Below are positions 8,313 to 16,394 of a stretch of DNA of 64,000 bases, in pieces. The DNA lies in assembly GCF_013386165.1 (NCBI RefSeq), contig NZ_JACAOS010000003.1:1-64000 (forward strand), written 5' to 3'. Position 1 is the stretch's first letter, and the number at the start of each line of letters is the position of its first letter. The notes under the pieces were generated by a model. The model ran no database searches, was not told the DNA's origin, and saw nothing but the letters and a program-made list of their open reading frames with translations. Origin of the DNA: Pseudomonas gingeri (GTDB lineage: Bacteria > Pseudomonadota > Gammaproteobacteria > Pseudomonadales > Pseudomonadaceae). The position numbers and the translations under genes were made by a program.

Positions 8313-10086
8313 GCGCGGGATTCTCCAGCGGAGCGGCGGCCATTAACCAGTCGGGTAAACGCCCGCTGGCGCTGGCACAGCAGGCGGCGTCGACACATTC
8401 GGCGAGGCTGGCGAAGTGCACTTTGCGGCCCACCAGCCCGGGCGCGTAGTGGGCGTACTTGCCCGAGTTGGTCATCAAGGTGGTGGCGGCCGGCGGGATC
8501 ACCGGCTCGCCGAGCATGCACCAGCAGGTGTCGGTCACCAGGGTCGCGCCGAAGGCTTCGATCACCGCGCCGTGCCCGGCGGCTCGCGCCTGTTCCAGCA
8601 CCGCGCGGCCGCAGGTGATGGCGAGGACCACGTCGGGGTGTTTGTGCCGACCCCGGCAGAGACGGGCCAAGTGGGCAAATTCACTGAGGGAGAAATGCGG
8701 GTTGCCCAGGGACACCACATCCACCCGAGGGTCGCGGGCGCTGTTGAGTTCACGCCAGCTGAGCAGCAGGTCCTGCAGGCGGATTTTTTCCACCGGTAGT
8801 TCAACGTCCGGCGCCAGCACATAGGCCGGGTCGAGTGCCTCCGGGGTGACCCCGGCGATATGAAACAGTGGCGCCGCGGAGGTGGTGGCGAAGGCCGCGC
8901 CGAAGGCTTTCAGGTCGTCCAGGCTCGGTTGGCGTTGTTCCAGGCCGAGCACCAGGGGAATCCGACTGCCGGCCAGGGCGCCGATGTGATAGCCGAGCAG
9001 TGGGTAGAACGAGTCGTCCACCTCGCTCAGGGCGGGCAGCTCGATTTGCAGTTGGGCCTTGCGCTGGGCGTCCAGATGGCAACCAATCAACGGCGCGCGC
9101 CCGGTCAGGGCAATGCAGATATCCAGGTAGTCCGGGTACTTCAGGGTGCGGGCGCCGAGCACGCTGTTGGCGTAGACCACGGCATTGGATTCGGCCCAGA
9201 CGATCTGTTCGCCGACCTTCGGCGCGCTGTCGAGCAAGTAGGGCGCACAGGTGAAACTGAGCTGCGCGCCCATGGCCATATAGGCATCGCCCAGGGCACT
9301 GGCCGGGACACCCAGGGCCGGGTCGATGCCCAACTCGCGCCAGCGACGCTGGTCGACCGAGATGGAGTTGAGGGTGGTCGGCACCCGTACCTTGGCGCCC
9401 CACTGCACCAACTGTTGAGCAAACTTCAGGCTCGCCGGTCCCGTGTAGATGCAGCCATCGATATGGGCTTGGGTCACATCCAGCAGGCTGCGGGCACCTT
9501 GTAATTGCGCCATGCGCAAGACGATCTGCATGGCGACCTGGGCGGCTTTGCCGTATTGGCCATCGAGCAGCGCCAGGTCATGTTCGGTCAGTTCAATCGC
9601 GGGGTGTTTTTCTTCGCCGGGCAACGGCGTGTCGGGTGCCGGCCCGATAGGGTCGGGTAACTGTTCAAACAGCGTCACAGTTTCGCCTTCGAGCCGCGCG
9701 AAGGCCTTGCCGCGCAAGGCGGCGAAGGCCTCCCGGCCGATGCACAGCACCGGCAGGGAACGCTCGAAAATGGTCTGTGCCACCAGCACGCCCAGGGTCA
9801 GGATTTCATCCGGCTCGGCCAGCACCAGTGCGGCGGGGGCATGGCCGTTGCTGATCAACTCCATCATCACGCTGCTGCCGGTACAGGACCCGCGACCGCT
9901 GGGCAACGCCAGCACGCGGCCGGCCAGGTGTTCGCCGCTGAGGGGGTGATGGCGGTCGATCACCTCGCCACTGAACGGGTCGACACCGCCCCAGAAACTC
10001 AGGCCAACATCGGCGAACAGCAAGGGACCTTGAGCGGCCCCTAAGACCAGGCTGCGTCCGGTCAGGGAAATGGGCGTGCTGGGCAT
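8305..10086 (-). CDS. aconitase X, fused type (probable cis-3-hydroxy-L-proline dehydratase)
   Basis: A 593-residue protein in which an N-terminal swivelling 'small-subunit' domain (residues ~1-145, containing PSGRGSCTGSSVMMELISNG and LVLAEPDEILTLG) is fused to the aconitase-X catalytic domain. Conserved-looking cysteines lie in DGCIYTG, ITCGRAVLE and VTDTCWCML. Aconitase-X proteins of this form dehydrate cis-3-hydroxy-L-proline to delta1-pyrroline-2-carboxylate. The product would be used by the reductase at 1037-2044. The gene sits between the binding-protein gene (10 bases upstream) and the permeases (8-base overlap), so uptake and dehydration are co-expressed. The activity is inferred from family and context. 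Confidence 0.82.
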   Translation of the reverse strand: MPSTPISLTGRSLVLGAAQGPLLFADVGLSFWGGVDPFSGEVIDRHHPLSGEHLAGRVLALPSGRGSCTGSSVMMELISNGHAPAALVLAEPDEILTLGVLVAQTIFERSLPVLCIGREAFAALRGKAFARLEGETVTLFEQLPDPIGPAPDTPLPGEEKHPAIELTEHDLALLDGQYGKAAQVAMQIVLRMAQLQGARSLLDVTQAHIDGCIYTGPASLKFAQQLVQWGAKVRVPTTLNSISVDQRRWRELGIDPALGVPASALGDAYMAMGAQLSFTCAPYLLDSAPKVGEQIVWAESNAVVYANSVLGARTLKYPDYLDICIALTGRAPLIGCHLDAQRKAQLQIELPALSEVDDSFYPLLGYHIGALAGSRIPLVLGLEQRQPSLDDLKAFGAAFATTSAAPLFHIAGVTPEALDPAYVLAPDVELPVEKIRLQDLLLSWRELNSARDPRVDVVSLGNPHFSLSEFAHLARLCRGRHKHPDVVLAITCGRAVLEQARAAGHGAVIEAFGATLVTDTCWCMLGEPVIPPAATTLMTNSGKYAHYAPGLVGRKVHFASLAECVDAACCASASGRLPDWLMAAAPLENPAHV

Positions 10087-10096
10087 TCAGCGTTCC

Positions 10097-10915
10097 TCAG
10101 TAGTAGACGTGGGGCACGGTCAGGTCGGCCGGCGGAATCTCGGTCCCGACCCATTTGACGAACAGCTCCTTGTAACGTCCGGTACGCACCTGCTGGTTGA
10201 TGAACAGGTTGAGGTAGTTGATCAGGCCGTACTCGTTACGCTTGGCCCCCAGCGAGACGTAGTCGATGACGTACGGCGCATTGCCGGCGACCTTCAGGTT
10301 CTTGTATTTGCCTGATTTGAGCGTAGCGGCTGCCACGGTGTTGGTGACGACGGTGGCGTCGATATGGCCCTGGGCGACGGCGAGGATGGTGTCGTTCTGG
10401 GATTGGTAGGCGCGGAAGCTACCGGTGCCCCAGCTCTTCTGGTCTTTTTCCAGGGCGATGGCTTCATAGGTGCCGCTGGTGTTGCCGACCGGCTTGCCCT
10501 TGAGGTCTTCGTACTTGCTGATGCCGGTGTCGGTGCGGGTCAGCACCACCATCTGGAAGGCGAAGTAGGGCAGGGACAGGCCAACGGTCTTGGCCCGTTC
10601 GAGGGTGTCGGAGGTGGAGGCGACGATCACGTCGGCGCGGCCCGAAACCAGCGCCGGAATACGATCCGGGAAGGGTGTCTCGACGATCTCGGCATCGACC
10701 CCGAGGACCTTCGCCAGGTCGTTGCAGTAGTCGACATCGAAGCCCACCGGCTTGTTGCTTTCATCGCGCGAACCCATGGGCGGGAAGTCCAGGGTCACGG
10801 CGCAGCGCAGTTTGCCCGAGCCGATGATGTCGTCGAGTTTGTCGGCATGGGCGGTGGCGATAAAGGAGGTACTGAGAACAGCGCTGAGGGCTACGGCAAA
10901 TGCGGGGTTTTTCAT
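10097..10915 (-). CDS. lhpP: ABC transporter periplasmic substrate-binding protein
   Basis: A 272-residue family 3 solute-binding protein. The N-terminus (MKNPAFAVALSAVLSTSFIATAHA) is a signal peptide with probable cleavage after AHA. The mature domain has CAVTLDFPPMGSRDESNKPV and GFDVDYCNDLAKVLG, typical of amino acid binders. The ATG at 10915 is the first with a sensible signal peptide; the longer frame to 11023 is rejected. It is the first gene of the transporter operon and has an operator palindrome 45-63 bases upstream. A proline or hydroxyproline ligand is inferred from context. Confidence 0.88.
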   Translation of the reverse strand: MKNPAFAVALSAVLSTSFIATAHADKLDDIIGSGKLRCAVTLDFPPMGSRDESNKPVGFDVDYCNDLAKVLGVDAEIVETPFPDRIPALVSGRADVIVASTSDTLERAKTVGLSLPYFAFQMVVLTRTDTGISKYEDLKGKPVGNTSGTYEAIALEKDQKSWGTGSFRAYQSQNDTILAVAQGHIDATVVTNTVAAATLKSGKYKNLKVAGNAPYVIDYVSLGAKRNEYGLINYLNLFINQQVRTGRYKELFVKWVGTEIPPADLTVPHVYY

Positions 10916-10960
10916 AGAGGCCTCGTGGTCGGTTGAGTGCTGTTGGCGATCGTATTGAGA

Positions 10961-10978
10961 ATTTCGTATACGATATTT
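10961..10978 (-). promoter_or_regulatory. GTATAC operator before the transporter operon
   Basis: The 18-base sequence ATTTCGTATACGATATTT is identical to the one before lhpC at 4980-4997; the perfect core TCGTATACGA is at 10964-10973. A possible extra half-site, ATCGTATTGAG, lies next to it at about 10949-10959. Confidence 0.77.
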
Positions 10979-11156
10979 ACTTTGCAATGAGCGTGCCCGT
11001 TTCTCGGCGACCACCCGAATCACTGATAAGCCATTGAGTTAGGGCGGTTGCCAGGTGGACGTGAGTGACAACGCGGGAAGGGCGGGTAGGGAATCGGTGT
11101 TACAGAAGGGAGCAGCCCCGCCCCGCACGCCCCTTAAAGGAACACTCGCGGCACGC

Positions 11157-11906
11157 TCAGCGACGGCTGTCGCGGTATTGGCTGGGGGCGAGGCTGGTCA
11201 GGGCGCGGAACTGCCGGCTGAAGGCGCTGTGGTCGGTGTAACCGCAGCGCAGGGCGATTTCGGTGATCGGCAGGTCGGTGTGCAGCAACAGTCGCGAGGA
11301 CTCTTCAAGGCGGGCCTTGTGAATCATCTGTCGCGGGGTCAGTTGGAACACCCGCTTGCAGTGGCGCTCCAGTTGCGCCACGGAAAACCCGGCAATCGCC
11401 GTCAGTTCGGCGAGGCTGATGGGCCGGGCGAAGTGGTCGCGGATATGGGCGTCGACTGCGGCGAGTTTCGGGAAGGCCGGGTGGCTGGATTGCGGCAGTT
11501 GCAAATCGCGGGAGATCCCGGCGAGGCCGACGATATGACCTTGCAGGTCGCGCAACGCCAGTTTGTGGGTCAGGCACCAGATCGGCTGGTTGCCGTAATA
11601 GAGGTGCAGTTCGAGTTGGTCGGCCAGCTCGCGACCGCTCGACAGCACCCGGCGATCCTGGGCGGTGTACAGCGGGCCGAAGCGTTCCGGGAAGACCGTG
11701 TCGGCGGTGCGCCCGAGCAGTTCGGCGCTCTCCTTGAAGCCGCAGCGCCGGGCCAGGGTCTGGTTGACGAAGGCGTAACGGGCTTCGTTGTCCTTGATGA
11801 AAAATACCACGTCCGCGAGGGTATCGAGCAGCGGCGCAAGCGGCTGCAGACTGCTCAGCAGCGTGGGCAGGTCGCAGGGTTTGAAGTGACTGAGGGCGGC
11901 ATACAT
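11157..11906 (-). CDS. AraC-family regulator with N-terminal PAS domain
   Basis: A 249-residue transcription factor. Residues ~20-135 form a PAS-like sensor (LADVVFFIKDNEARYAFVNQTLARRCGF … LRDLQGHIVGLAGISRDL). Residues ~150-249 hold the two helix-turn-helix units of AraC proteins (LAELTAIAGFSVAQLERHCKR and ITEIALRCGYTDHSAFSRQF). The ATG at 11906 is the only start near the PAS domain, though its ribosome site is weak. It lies between the D-hydroxyproline dehydrogenase genes and the transporter operon and is the likely pathway activator. P. aeruginosa has a regulator at the same place (lhpR), but I did not confirm orthology. Confidence 0.8.
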   Translation of the reverse strand: MYAALSHFKPCDLPTLLSSLQPLAPLLDTLADVVFFIKDNEARYAFVNQTLARRCGFKESAELLGRTADTVFPERFGPLYTAQDRRVLSSGRELADQLELHLYYGNQPIWCLTHKLALRDLQGHIVGLAGISRDLQLPQSSHPAFPKLAAVDAHIRDHFARPISLAELTAIAGFSVAQLERHCKRVFQLTPRQMIHKARLEESSRLLLHTDLPITEIALRCGYTDHSAFSRQFRALTSLAPSQYRDSRR

Positions 11907-11980
11907 GGTGCTGGGAGCCTGGAGGCGATCGTCCCGATCATAGAGACTCGGCGCCGGGGCCGGAAGCCCCGGGCCGAGAT

Positions 11981-13237
11981 TCAGGCCGGTGGCGAGTCGT
12001 CGAGGCACAACAAGGTCTCGATCCGCGCGGGGCTGAAGGGCGGGCGCGGTGCCGACGGCTGCCAGCCGAACAGGTGCTGCACGGCACCGCCGCAGACCCG
12101 GCCCTGGCAGGCGCCCATGCCGCAACGACTGGCCAGTTTGGCGTCGCGCCAGTCGCTGTGGCTGGCCAGTGCACCGTAGGGCACATCTTCGCAGCGGCAC
12201 ACCAGGGTGTCGGGTTTGGCCAGCGACTTGAGCGGCGGGTTGAGGCGGAAGCTGTGGTTCAGGACCTTGGCAAAACCCTGCCAGCGCGCCCGCAGCGGCC
12301 ACAATGCCTGGGCCTGTGGCCGTTCGCCGACCGCCGCGTGGCCGGCAATCGCGCCTTCGACCAGGGCCAGTTCACTGCCGCCGAAACCGGTGCATTCGCC
12401 CGCCGCGTAGTGATCGACGTGCTGGCTGGTCTGCCAGGCATCCACCGCCAGTGCCTGGCCATCGAGTGCATAGCCCAGGGCCTGGCCGAGTTGGGTGTTG
12501 GGAATCAGGCCGAAGCCACAGGCCAGGCGGTCGCACTCCAGCTCGAGGATTTTTCCCTGCTGTTGCAGGCGTACGCCTTCCAGCCGATTGCTGCCGAGGG
12601 CGGCGAGGACATGGCTGCCGGTTCGATAATGGTGGTCGAACAGGCTGAACGACTGCAGCAGTTTGTCCGGCCAGCGCGGCAGTTGCGCGGCGAAACCGGC
12701 AATGGCGCGGCGGCTCGCCTGCTCGGCGATGCGCAGCACCTGGGCGCCGTTGTGTCTGGCGGTGGCGGCGCTGGCCAGCAGCAAGGGGCCGCTGCCGGCG
12801 ATCACCAGGCGTTCATCGCGCACGGGCAGCCCGCCCTTGATCAGCGCCTGGAGCCCGCCGACACCGGTCACACCGGGCAAGGTCCAGCCCGGGAAGGGCA
12901 GCAGCAATTCACGGGCGCCGGTACACAGGATCAGTTTGTCGTAACCGATGACCCAGCCACGCTCGTCATTTTCGACCAGCAGTTGCTTGGGACCGGCACA
13001 GGCGATGACCCGGGTGCTGGCATGGCGCTGGATATTGCTGCAGTTCTCCAACTGCTCACGCAGACGCCGGGCCTGGTTCGGCAGTTGGGCCTGGGGCCCG
13101 TCGCGCCAGATTTGCCCGCCCGGCAACGGGTTGTCGTCGAGGATCACGATGCGTGCGCCGCTGGCGGCGGCGGCGAGTGCCGCCGCCATGCCCGCGGGGC
13201 CGGCACCGATGATCAGCAGGTCGGCGTATTCGCTCAT
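11981..13237 (-). CDS. lhpE: D-hydroxyproline dehydrogenase, FAD/NAD-binding subunit with BFD-like [2Fe-2S] region
   Basis: A 418-residue flavoprotein, the large subunit of the membrane-associated three-subunit D-hydroxyproline (HcnABC-like) dehydrogenase. The N-terminal dinucleotide fold is LLIIGAGPAGMAAALAAA, a second one is LVIAGSGPLLLASAATA, and FAD contact is suggested by YAAGECTGFGG. The C-terminal part has the bacterioferredoxin-associated cysteine set TLVCRCEDVPYG … SRCGMGACQGRVCGG. The start codon overlaps the stop of the preceding small ferredoxin-like gene (ATGA, 13234-13237), which points to fixed subunit stoichiometry. The last gene of the lhpA-B-F-E group. Confidence 0.85.
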   Translation of the reverse strand: MSEYADLLIIGAGPAGMAAALAAAASGARIVILDDNPLPGGQIWRDGPQAQLPNQARRLREQLENCSNIQRHASTRVIACAGPKQLLVENDERGWVIGYDKLILCTGARELLLPFPGWTLPGVTGVGGLQALIKGGLPVRDERLVIAGSGPLLLASAATARHNGAQVLRIAEQASRRAIAGFAAQLPRWPDKLLQSFSLFDHHYRTGSHVLAALGSNRLEGVRLQQQGKILELECDRLACGFGLIPNTQLGQALGYALDGQALAVDAWQTSQHVDHYAAGECTGFGGSELALVEGAIAGHAAVGERPQAQALWPLRARWQGFAKVLNHSFRLNPPLKSLAKPDTLVCRCEDVPYGALASHSDWRDAKLASRCGMGACQGRVCGGAVQHLFGWQPSAPRPPFSPARIETLLCLDDSPPA

Positions 13238-13470
13238 GCTTGAGTCTCCACGCGCATGCCGTCACGGCAGAGTGTCTGGCAGGCCAGGCGCCGCCGGCCA
13301 TCGATGGTCACCCGGCATTCCTGGCAAATGCCCATGCCGCACAGGGGCGCGCGGCGCTGGCCGCTGACCGAGGTGCGGCTGCAACCGTCGCCACCGAGGG
13401 CCAACGCGGCGGCAACGCTGGTGCCTTCGGCGACCCTCAGGGCGTGGCCGTCCAGCAGCAACTCAAGCAT
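13234..13470 (-). CDS. lhpF: D-hydroxyproline dehydrogenase, small [2Fe-2S] subunit
   Basis: A 78-residue protein resembling the small HcnA/SoxA-type iron-sulphur subunit. Cysteines are placed as PLCGMGICQECRVTIDG with a further one in RRLACQTLC, the pattern of a plant-type [2Fe-2S] site. The ATG at 13470 lies inside the end of the upstream oxidase gene (8-base overlap), and its stop overlaps the next start, so all three subunits are translationally linked. Longer frames in this region run antisense or out of frame and are rejected. Confidence 0.85.
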   Translation of the reverse strand: MLELLLDGHALRVAEGTSVAAALALGGDGCSRTSVSGQRRAPLCGMGICQECRVTIDGRRRLACQTLCRDGMRVETQA

Positions 13471-14578
13471 AGGTCGGCTCCCCGAGGAAACGTTGTGGCA
13501 GATAAGGTTGCGCGGCCAGCGGTGGCGTTTCATCGAGCAGTTGCGCCACCAGCAGGTCGGCGGTGCCGGGGGCCGTGGTGACCCCCAGGCCTTCGTGGCC
13601 GACGGCGAGCCACAAGCCCTTGCGTTGCGGGTGTTGGCCCACCAGCGGCAAGCCATCGGGGCTGGCGGCGCGAAAGCCGGTCCAGGCACGAATGCCATTG
13701 AGTTGTGCCAGGCCGGGCATGTATTCGGTGGCGCGCCTGAGCATCTTGGCGAGCATCCAGCCTTCGACCTGCGGGTCCGTGGTGCCGAATTGGCGTGATG
13801 CACCGATAAACAGCTGCCCGGTCGGGCGCGGCTGGATATTGCACGCCGCCGACGGGCCGCTGGCATTGTGGGCGCTGGTGACATAACCGAGTTCCACCAG
13901 CGTGTGGGTGACCTTGCCGGGGTAGCGGTCGGTGATCAGCAAGTGGCCCTTTTTCGGCACGATCGGCAACTCCGGGCACAGCTCGCTGGCCTGGACGCCG
14001 TTGGCCAGGATCACCGCCTCGGCCTTCAGCCATTGACCGTCGTCGAGGCGCACGCGGTTGCCTTCGATTTCACTGACCCGCGCCTGGCGCTGGGTGATAT
14101 TGGCGGTTTCGAGCATCCAGCGGGCGGTTGCCGGGGCATAGAGAATGCCGTCGTCATTGATCAGCAGGCCGCCCTCCAGACCCTCGCGCAATGCCGGTTC
14201 GCGCAGGCGCAAGGCACTGCTGCCGAGCAACTCGCAGGCGACGCCCCGGGCCTGCAAGTTCAGGTATTTGCTCTGGGCGACGGCCATTTCTTCGGCATTG
14301 GCCGCCAGCCAGAGGGTGCCGTTGCTGCGGTAGGCGCAGCCGTCGGGTAGTGTTGGCGCCGTTTCGCGCCAGCGTTGCAGGGAATATTGGCTGAGGGCCA
14401 GTTCGGCCGGGTTGTCGTCGAGGACCAGCAAATGCCCCATGCCCGCCGCCGTCGCCCCGGGCAGGCCGGCATCCAGCACCAGGACCTGCAAGCCGCGCCG
14501 GGCCAGCGCCTGGGCACAGGCGGCGCCGATGATACCGGCGCCGATCACGATCACATCGGCCACCCGGCCCGGGTTCAT
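13463..14578 (-). CDS. lhpB: D-hydroxyproline dehydrogenase, catalytic DAO-type subunit
   Basis: A 371-residue FAD-dependent amino acid oxidase/dehydrogenase (DAO fold). The N-terminus has the Rossmann motif [18 protein letters not shown]; the C-terminus has the FAD-contact pattern [18 protein letters not shown] and [19 protein letters not shown]. It oxidises cis-4-hydroxy-D-proline to 1-pyrroline-4-hydroxy-2-carboxylate, passing electrons through its iron-sulphur partners to the respiratory chain. The ATG at 14578 overlaps the stop of the epimerase gene by 4 bases. Substrate assignment rests on the epimerase-oxidase pairing. Confidence 0.87.
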   Translation of the reverse strand: MNPGRVADVIVIGAGIIGAACAQALARRGLQVLVLDAGLPGATAAGMGHLLVLDDNPAELALSQYSLQRWRETAPTLPDGCAYRSNGTLWLAANAEEMAVAQSKYLNLQARGVACELLGSSALRLREPALREGLEGGLLINDDGILYAPATARWMLETANITQRQARVSEIEGNRVRLDDGQWLKAEAVILANGVQASELCPELPIVPKKGHLLITDRYPGKVTHTLVELGYVTSAHNASGPSAACNIQPRPTGQLFIGASRQFGTTDPQVEGWMLAKMLRRATEYMPGLAQLNGIRAWTGFRAASPDGLPLVGQHPQRKGLWLAVGHEGLGVTTAPGTADLLVAQLLDETPPLAAQPYLPQRFLGEPTYA

Positions 14579-15507
14579 GGGCGAATGCCCCAGGCGAACG
14601 GGTCGTCCTGCTCGATGATCAGGCTGGTTTCGGCGCTGATAAAGGCCCGGCCACGAATGGTCGGCACGATGCGTTCGTCCTGGCGTTCGTAGGAACCTTC
14701 GAATTCGCTGCCGATCACGCTGGCCTGGCGCCAGATCTGCCCCGGCTGCAATTTGTCGTCGGCCGCCAGGCATGCCAGTTTGGCGCTGGTGCCGGTGCCG
14801 CAAGGGGAGCGGTCGTAGGCCTTGCCGGGGCACAGGACGAAGTTGCGGCTGTCGGCGTGCAGGTCATCGGCGAACAGCTCGATATGATCGATCAGGCCAC
14901 CGTCCTCGCCACGAATCCCCTGGGCCTCGAGGGCTTGCTGGACGGCGAAGGTATAGGCGGTCAGCGCTTCGAGATTGTCGCCGGCGATGTCCAGGCCATG
15001 TTCGGCGATCAGGAAAAACCAGTTGCCGCCCCAGGCGATATCGCCAACGACCTCGCCGATACCCGGCACCTCCAGTGCCAGGGCTTTCTGGTAACGGTAG
15101 GACGGGACGTTGCGCACGCTGACCGAATGGTCTTCGTGCAAGGTCGCCTGCACCGTGCCCACGGGGGTCTCGATGCTGTGGGTGCCCGGGCCGATCTTGC
15201 CCAGGTGTGCCAGGGACGCCACCAGGCCGATGGTGCCGTGGCCGCACATGCCGAGGTAACCGGTGTTGTTGAAGAAAATCACCCCGGCACAGGCGCTCGG
15301 GTCCACTGGTTCACAGAGCAGGGCGCCGACCAGCACGTCGCTGCCCCGGGGTTCGAGCACGCAGGCCGCGCGCCACTGATCATGTTCCTGGGCCAGACGC
15401 TGGCGGCGCTCGGCCATGCTGCCGTGGCCCAGGTCAGGAAAACCGGCGATCACCAGGCGGGTGGGTTCGCCGCCGGTGTGGGAGTCGATCACGCTGATGC
15501 GTTTCAT
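14575..15507 (-). CDS. lhpA: 4-hydroxyproline 2-epimerase
   Basis: A 310-residue proline racemase-family enzyme of the Cys/Cys class: C88 in MCGHGTIG and C236 in [11 protein letters not shown]. It converts trans-4-hydroxy-L-proline to cis-4-hydroxy-D-proline, feeding the dehydrogenase encoded directly downstream. The start [17 protein letters not shown] is diagnostic for the epimerase group, and the length matches. The ATG at 15507 follows GGCCCCTCC, a poor ribosome site. No GTATAC operator is visible in the 114-base gap before it, so its control may differ from that of the transporter operon. Confidence 0.9.
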   Translation of the reverse strand: MKRISVIDSHTGGEPTRLVIAGFPDLGHGSMAERRQRLAQEHDQWRAACVLEPRGSDVLVGALLCEPVDPSACAGVIFFNNTGYLGMCGHGTIGLVASLAHLGKIGPGTHSIETPVGTVQATLHEDHSVSVRNVPSYRYQKALALEVPGIGEVVGDIAWGGNWFFLIAEHGLDIAGDNLEALTAYTFAVQQALEAQGIRGEDGGLIDHIELFADDLHADSRNFVLCPGKAYDRSPCGTGTSAKLACLAADDKLQPGQIWRQASVIGSEFEGSYERQDERIVPTIRGRAFISAETSLIIEQDDPFAWGIRP

Positions 15508-15621
15508 GGAGGGGCCACGTCCGTTCCGATAAGTGACGGACAGAGTGGCCCGGAGGAGGGGCTGTCGGCTTGAGGGTTTTAGCCTGTGCCGATGACGAAA
15601 TCAGCACAGTGCACGACGCCG

Positions 15622-16293
15622 TCAGTGGCTGTGGGGCAGGTGTTCGAACAAGGTCTTGCAGACGCCGGCGATATGCTCGTCGAGCAGCTTCACCGCCAGA
15701 TCAACATCCCCGGCGCGGCAGGCCGCGAGAATCTCCCGGTGTTCGTGGTCGGCGCGCTCCTTGCCGGCGGAAAGGCTCATTTGCATGCGCAGGTAGCGCT
15801 CGAGCTTGTCGTTGACCGAACGGATCAGGCTGACCAGGAACGGTCGTTGCGCCGGTTCGTAGAGGCAGGCGTGCAGTTCCCAGTTGAGTTCGGCCCAGCG
15901 GCCCACGTCATCTTCGCCGATGAACTCCTGGCAGATGCGTTCGGCCCGCTCGAAGGTCTCGTCGGTCATGTTCGGGATGGCCAGGCGCAGGACCTTGTCT
16001 TCCAGCAGCATGCGCACTTCGAACATCTGCGCCAACTCCGCATCCGAGACCCGCGTGACCATCGCCCCGCGATTGCGCAGGAACATCACCAGGCCTTCGG
16101 CTTCCAGGCGCTTGAGGGCTTCGCGCACGGGAATCTTGCTGACGTTGAACTGGCGGGCGATGTCGTCCTGACGAATCGGCTCATCCTCGGCGAAATGTCC
16201 GGCGACGATGGCGTCGCGCAGATGGCGGGTGATGATTTCCGAGGTCGAAGGCGAATTGCCAAGGTCGGGGGCGTTGAGTTTGGGTAGGGCCAC
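15622..16293 (-). CDS. GntR-family regulator, FCD subfamily
   Basis: A 223-residue repressor-like protein. The winged helix lies at residues ~20-85 (IITRHLRDAIVAGHF … IRQDDIARQFNVSKIPVREALKRLEAEGLV). The FCD effector domain follows, with histidines in the metal-site positions (WELHACLY, HEHREILAAC, LLDEHIAGV). FCD proteins usually bind small carboxylates. The gene is at the head of the hydroxyproline locus, and a GTATAC site lies ~30 bases upstream of its start, like those before lhpC and the transporter operon. The simplest reading is an autoregulated local repressor. Confidence 0.87.
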   Translation of the reverse strand: MALPKLNAPDLGNSPSTSEIITRHLRDAIVAGHFAEDEPIRQDDIARQFNVSKIPVREALKRLEAEGLVMFLRNRGAMVTRVSDAELAQMFEVRMLLEDKVLRLAIPNMTDETFERAERICQEFIGEDDVGRWAELNWELHACLYEPAQRPFLVSLIRSVNDKLERYLRMQMSLSAGKERADHEHREILAACRAGDVDLAVKLLDEHIAGVCKTLFEHLPHSH

Positions 16294-16323
16294 GGTTCTG
16301 ATCGTTCGAGAGAAAAGTTGTGT

Positions 16324-16341
16324 AGATGGTATACGAAATTT
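16324..16341 (-). promoter_or_regulatory. GTATAC operator before the GntR gene
   Basis: Read on the gene strand, this is AAATTTCGTATACCATCT. It matches the left half and centre of the sites at 4980 and 10961 but lacks the perfect right arm, as might be expected of a weaker autoregulatory site. Confidence 0.6.
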
Positions 16342-16394
16342 TCTTGCTGTTCCTGGCTGATGCTCCCGACGGTCCGGTCCATGGGCCGTGGTTG

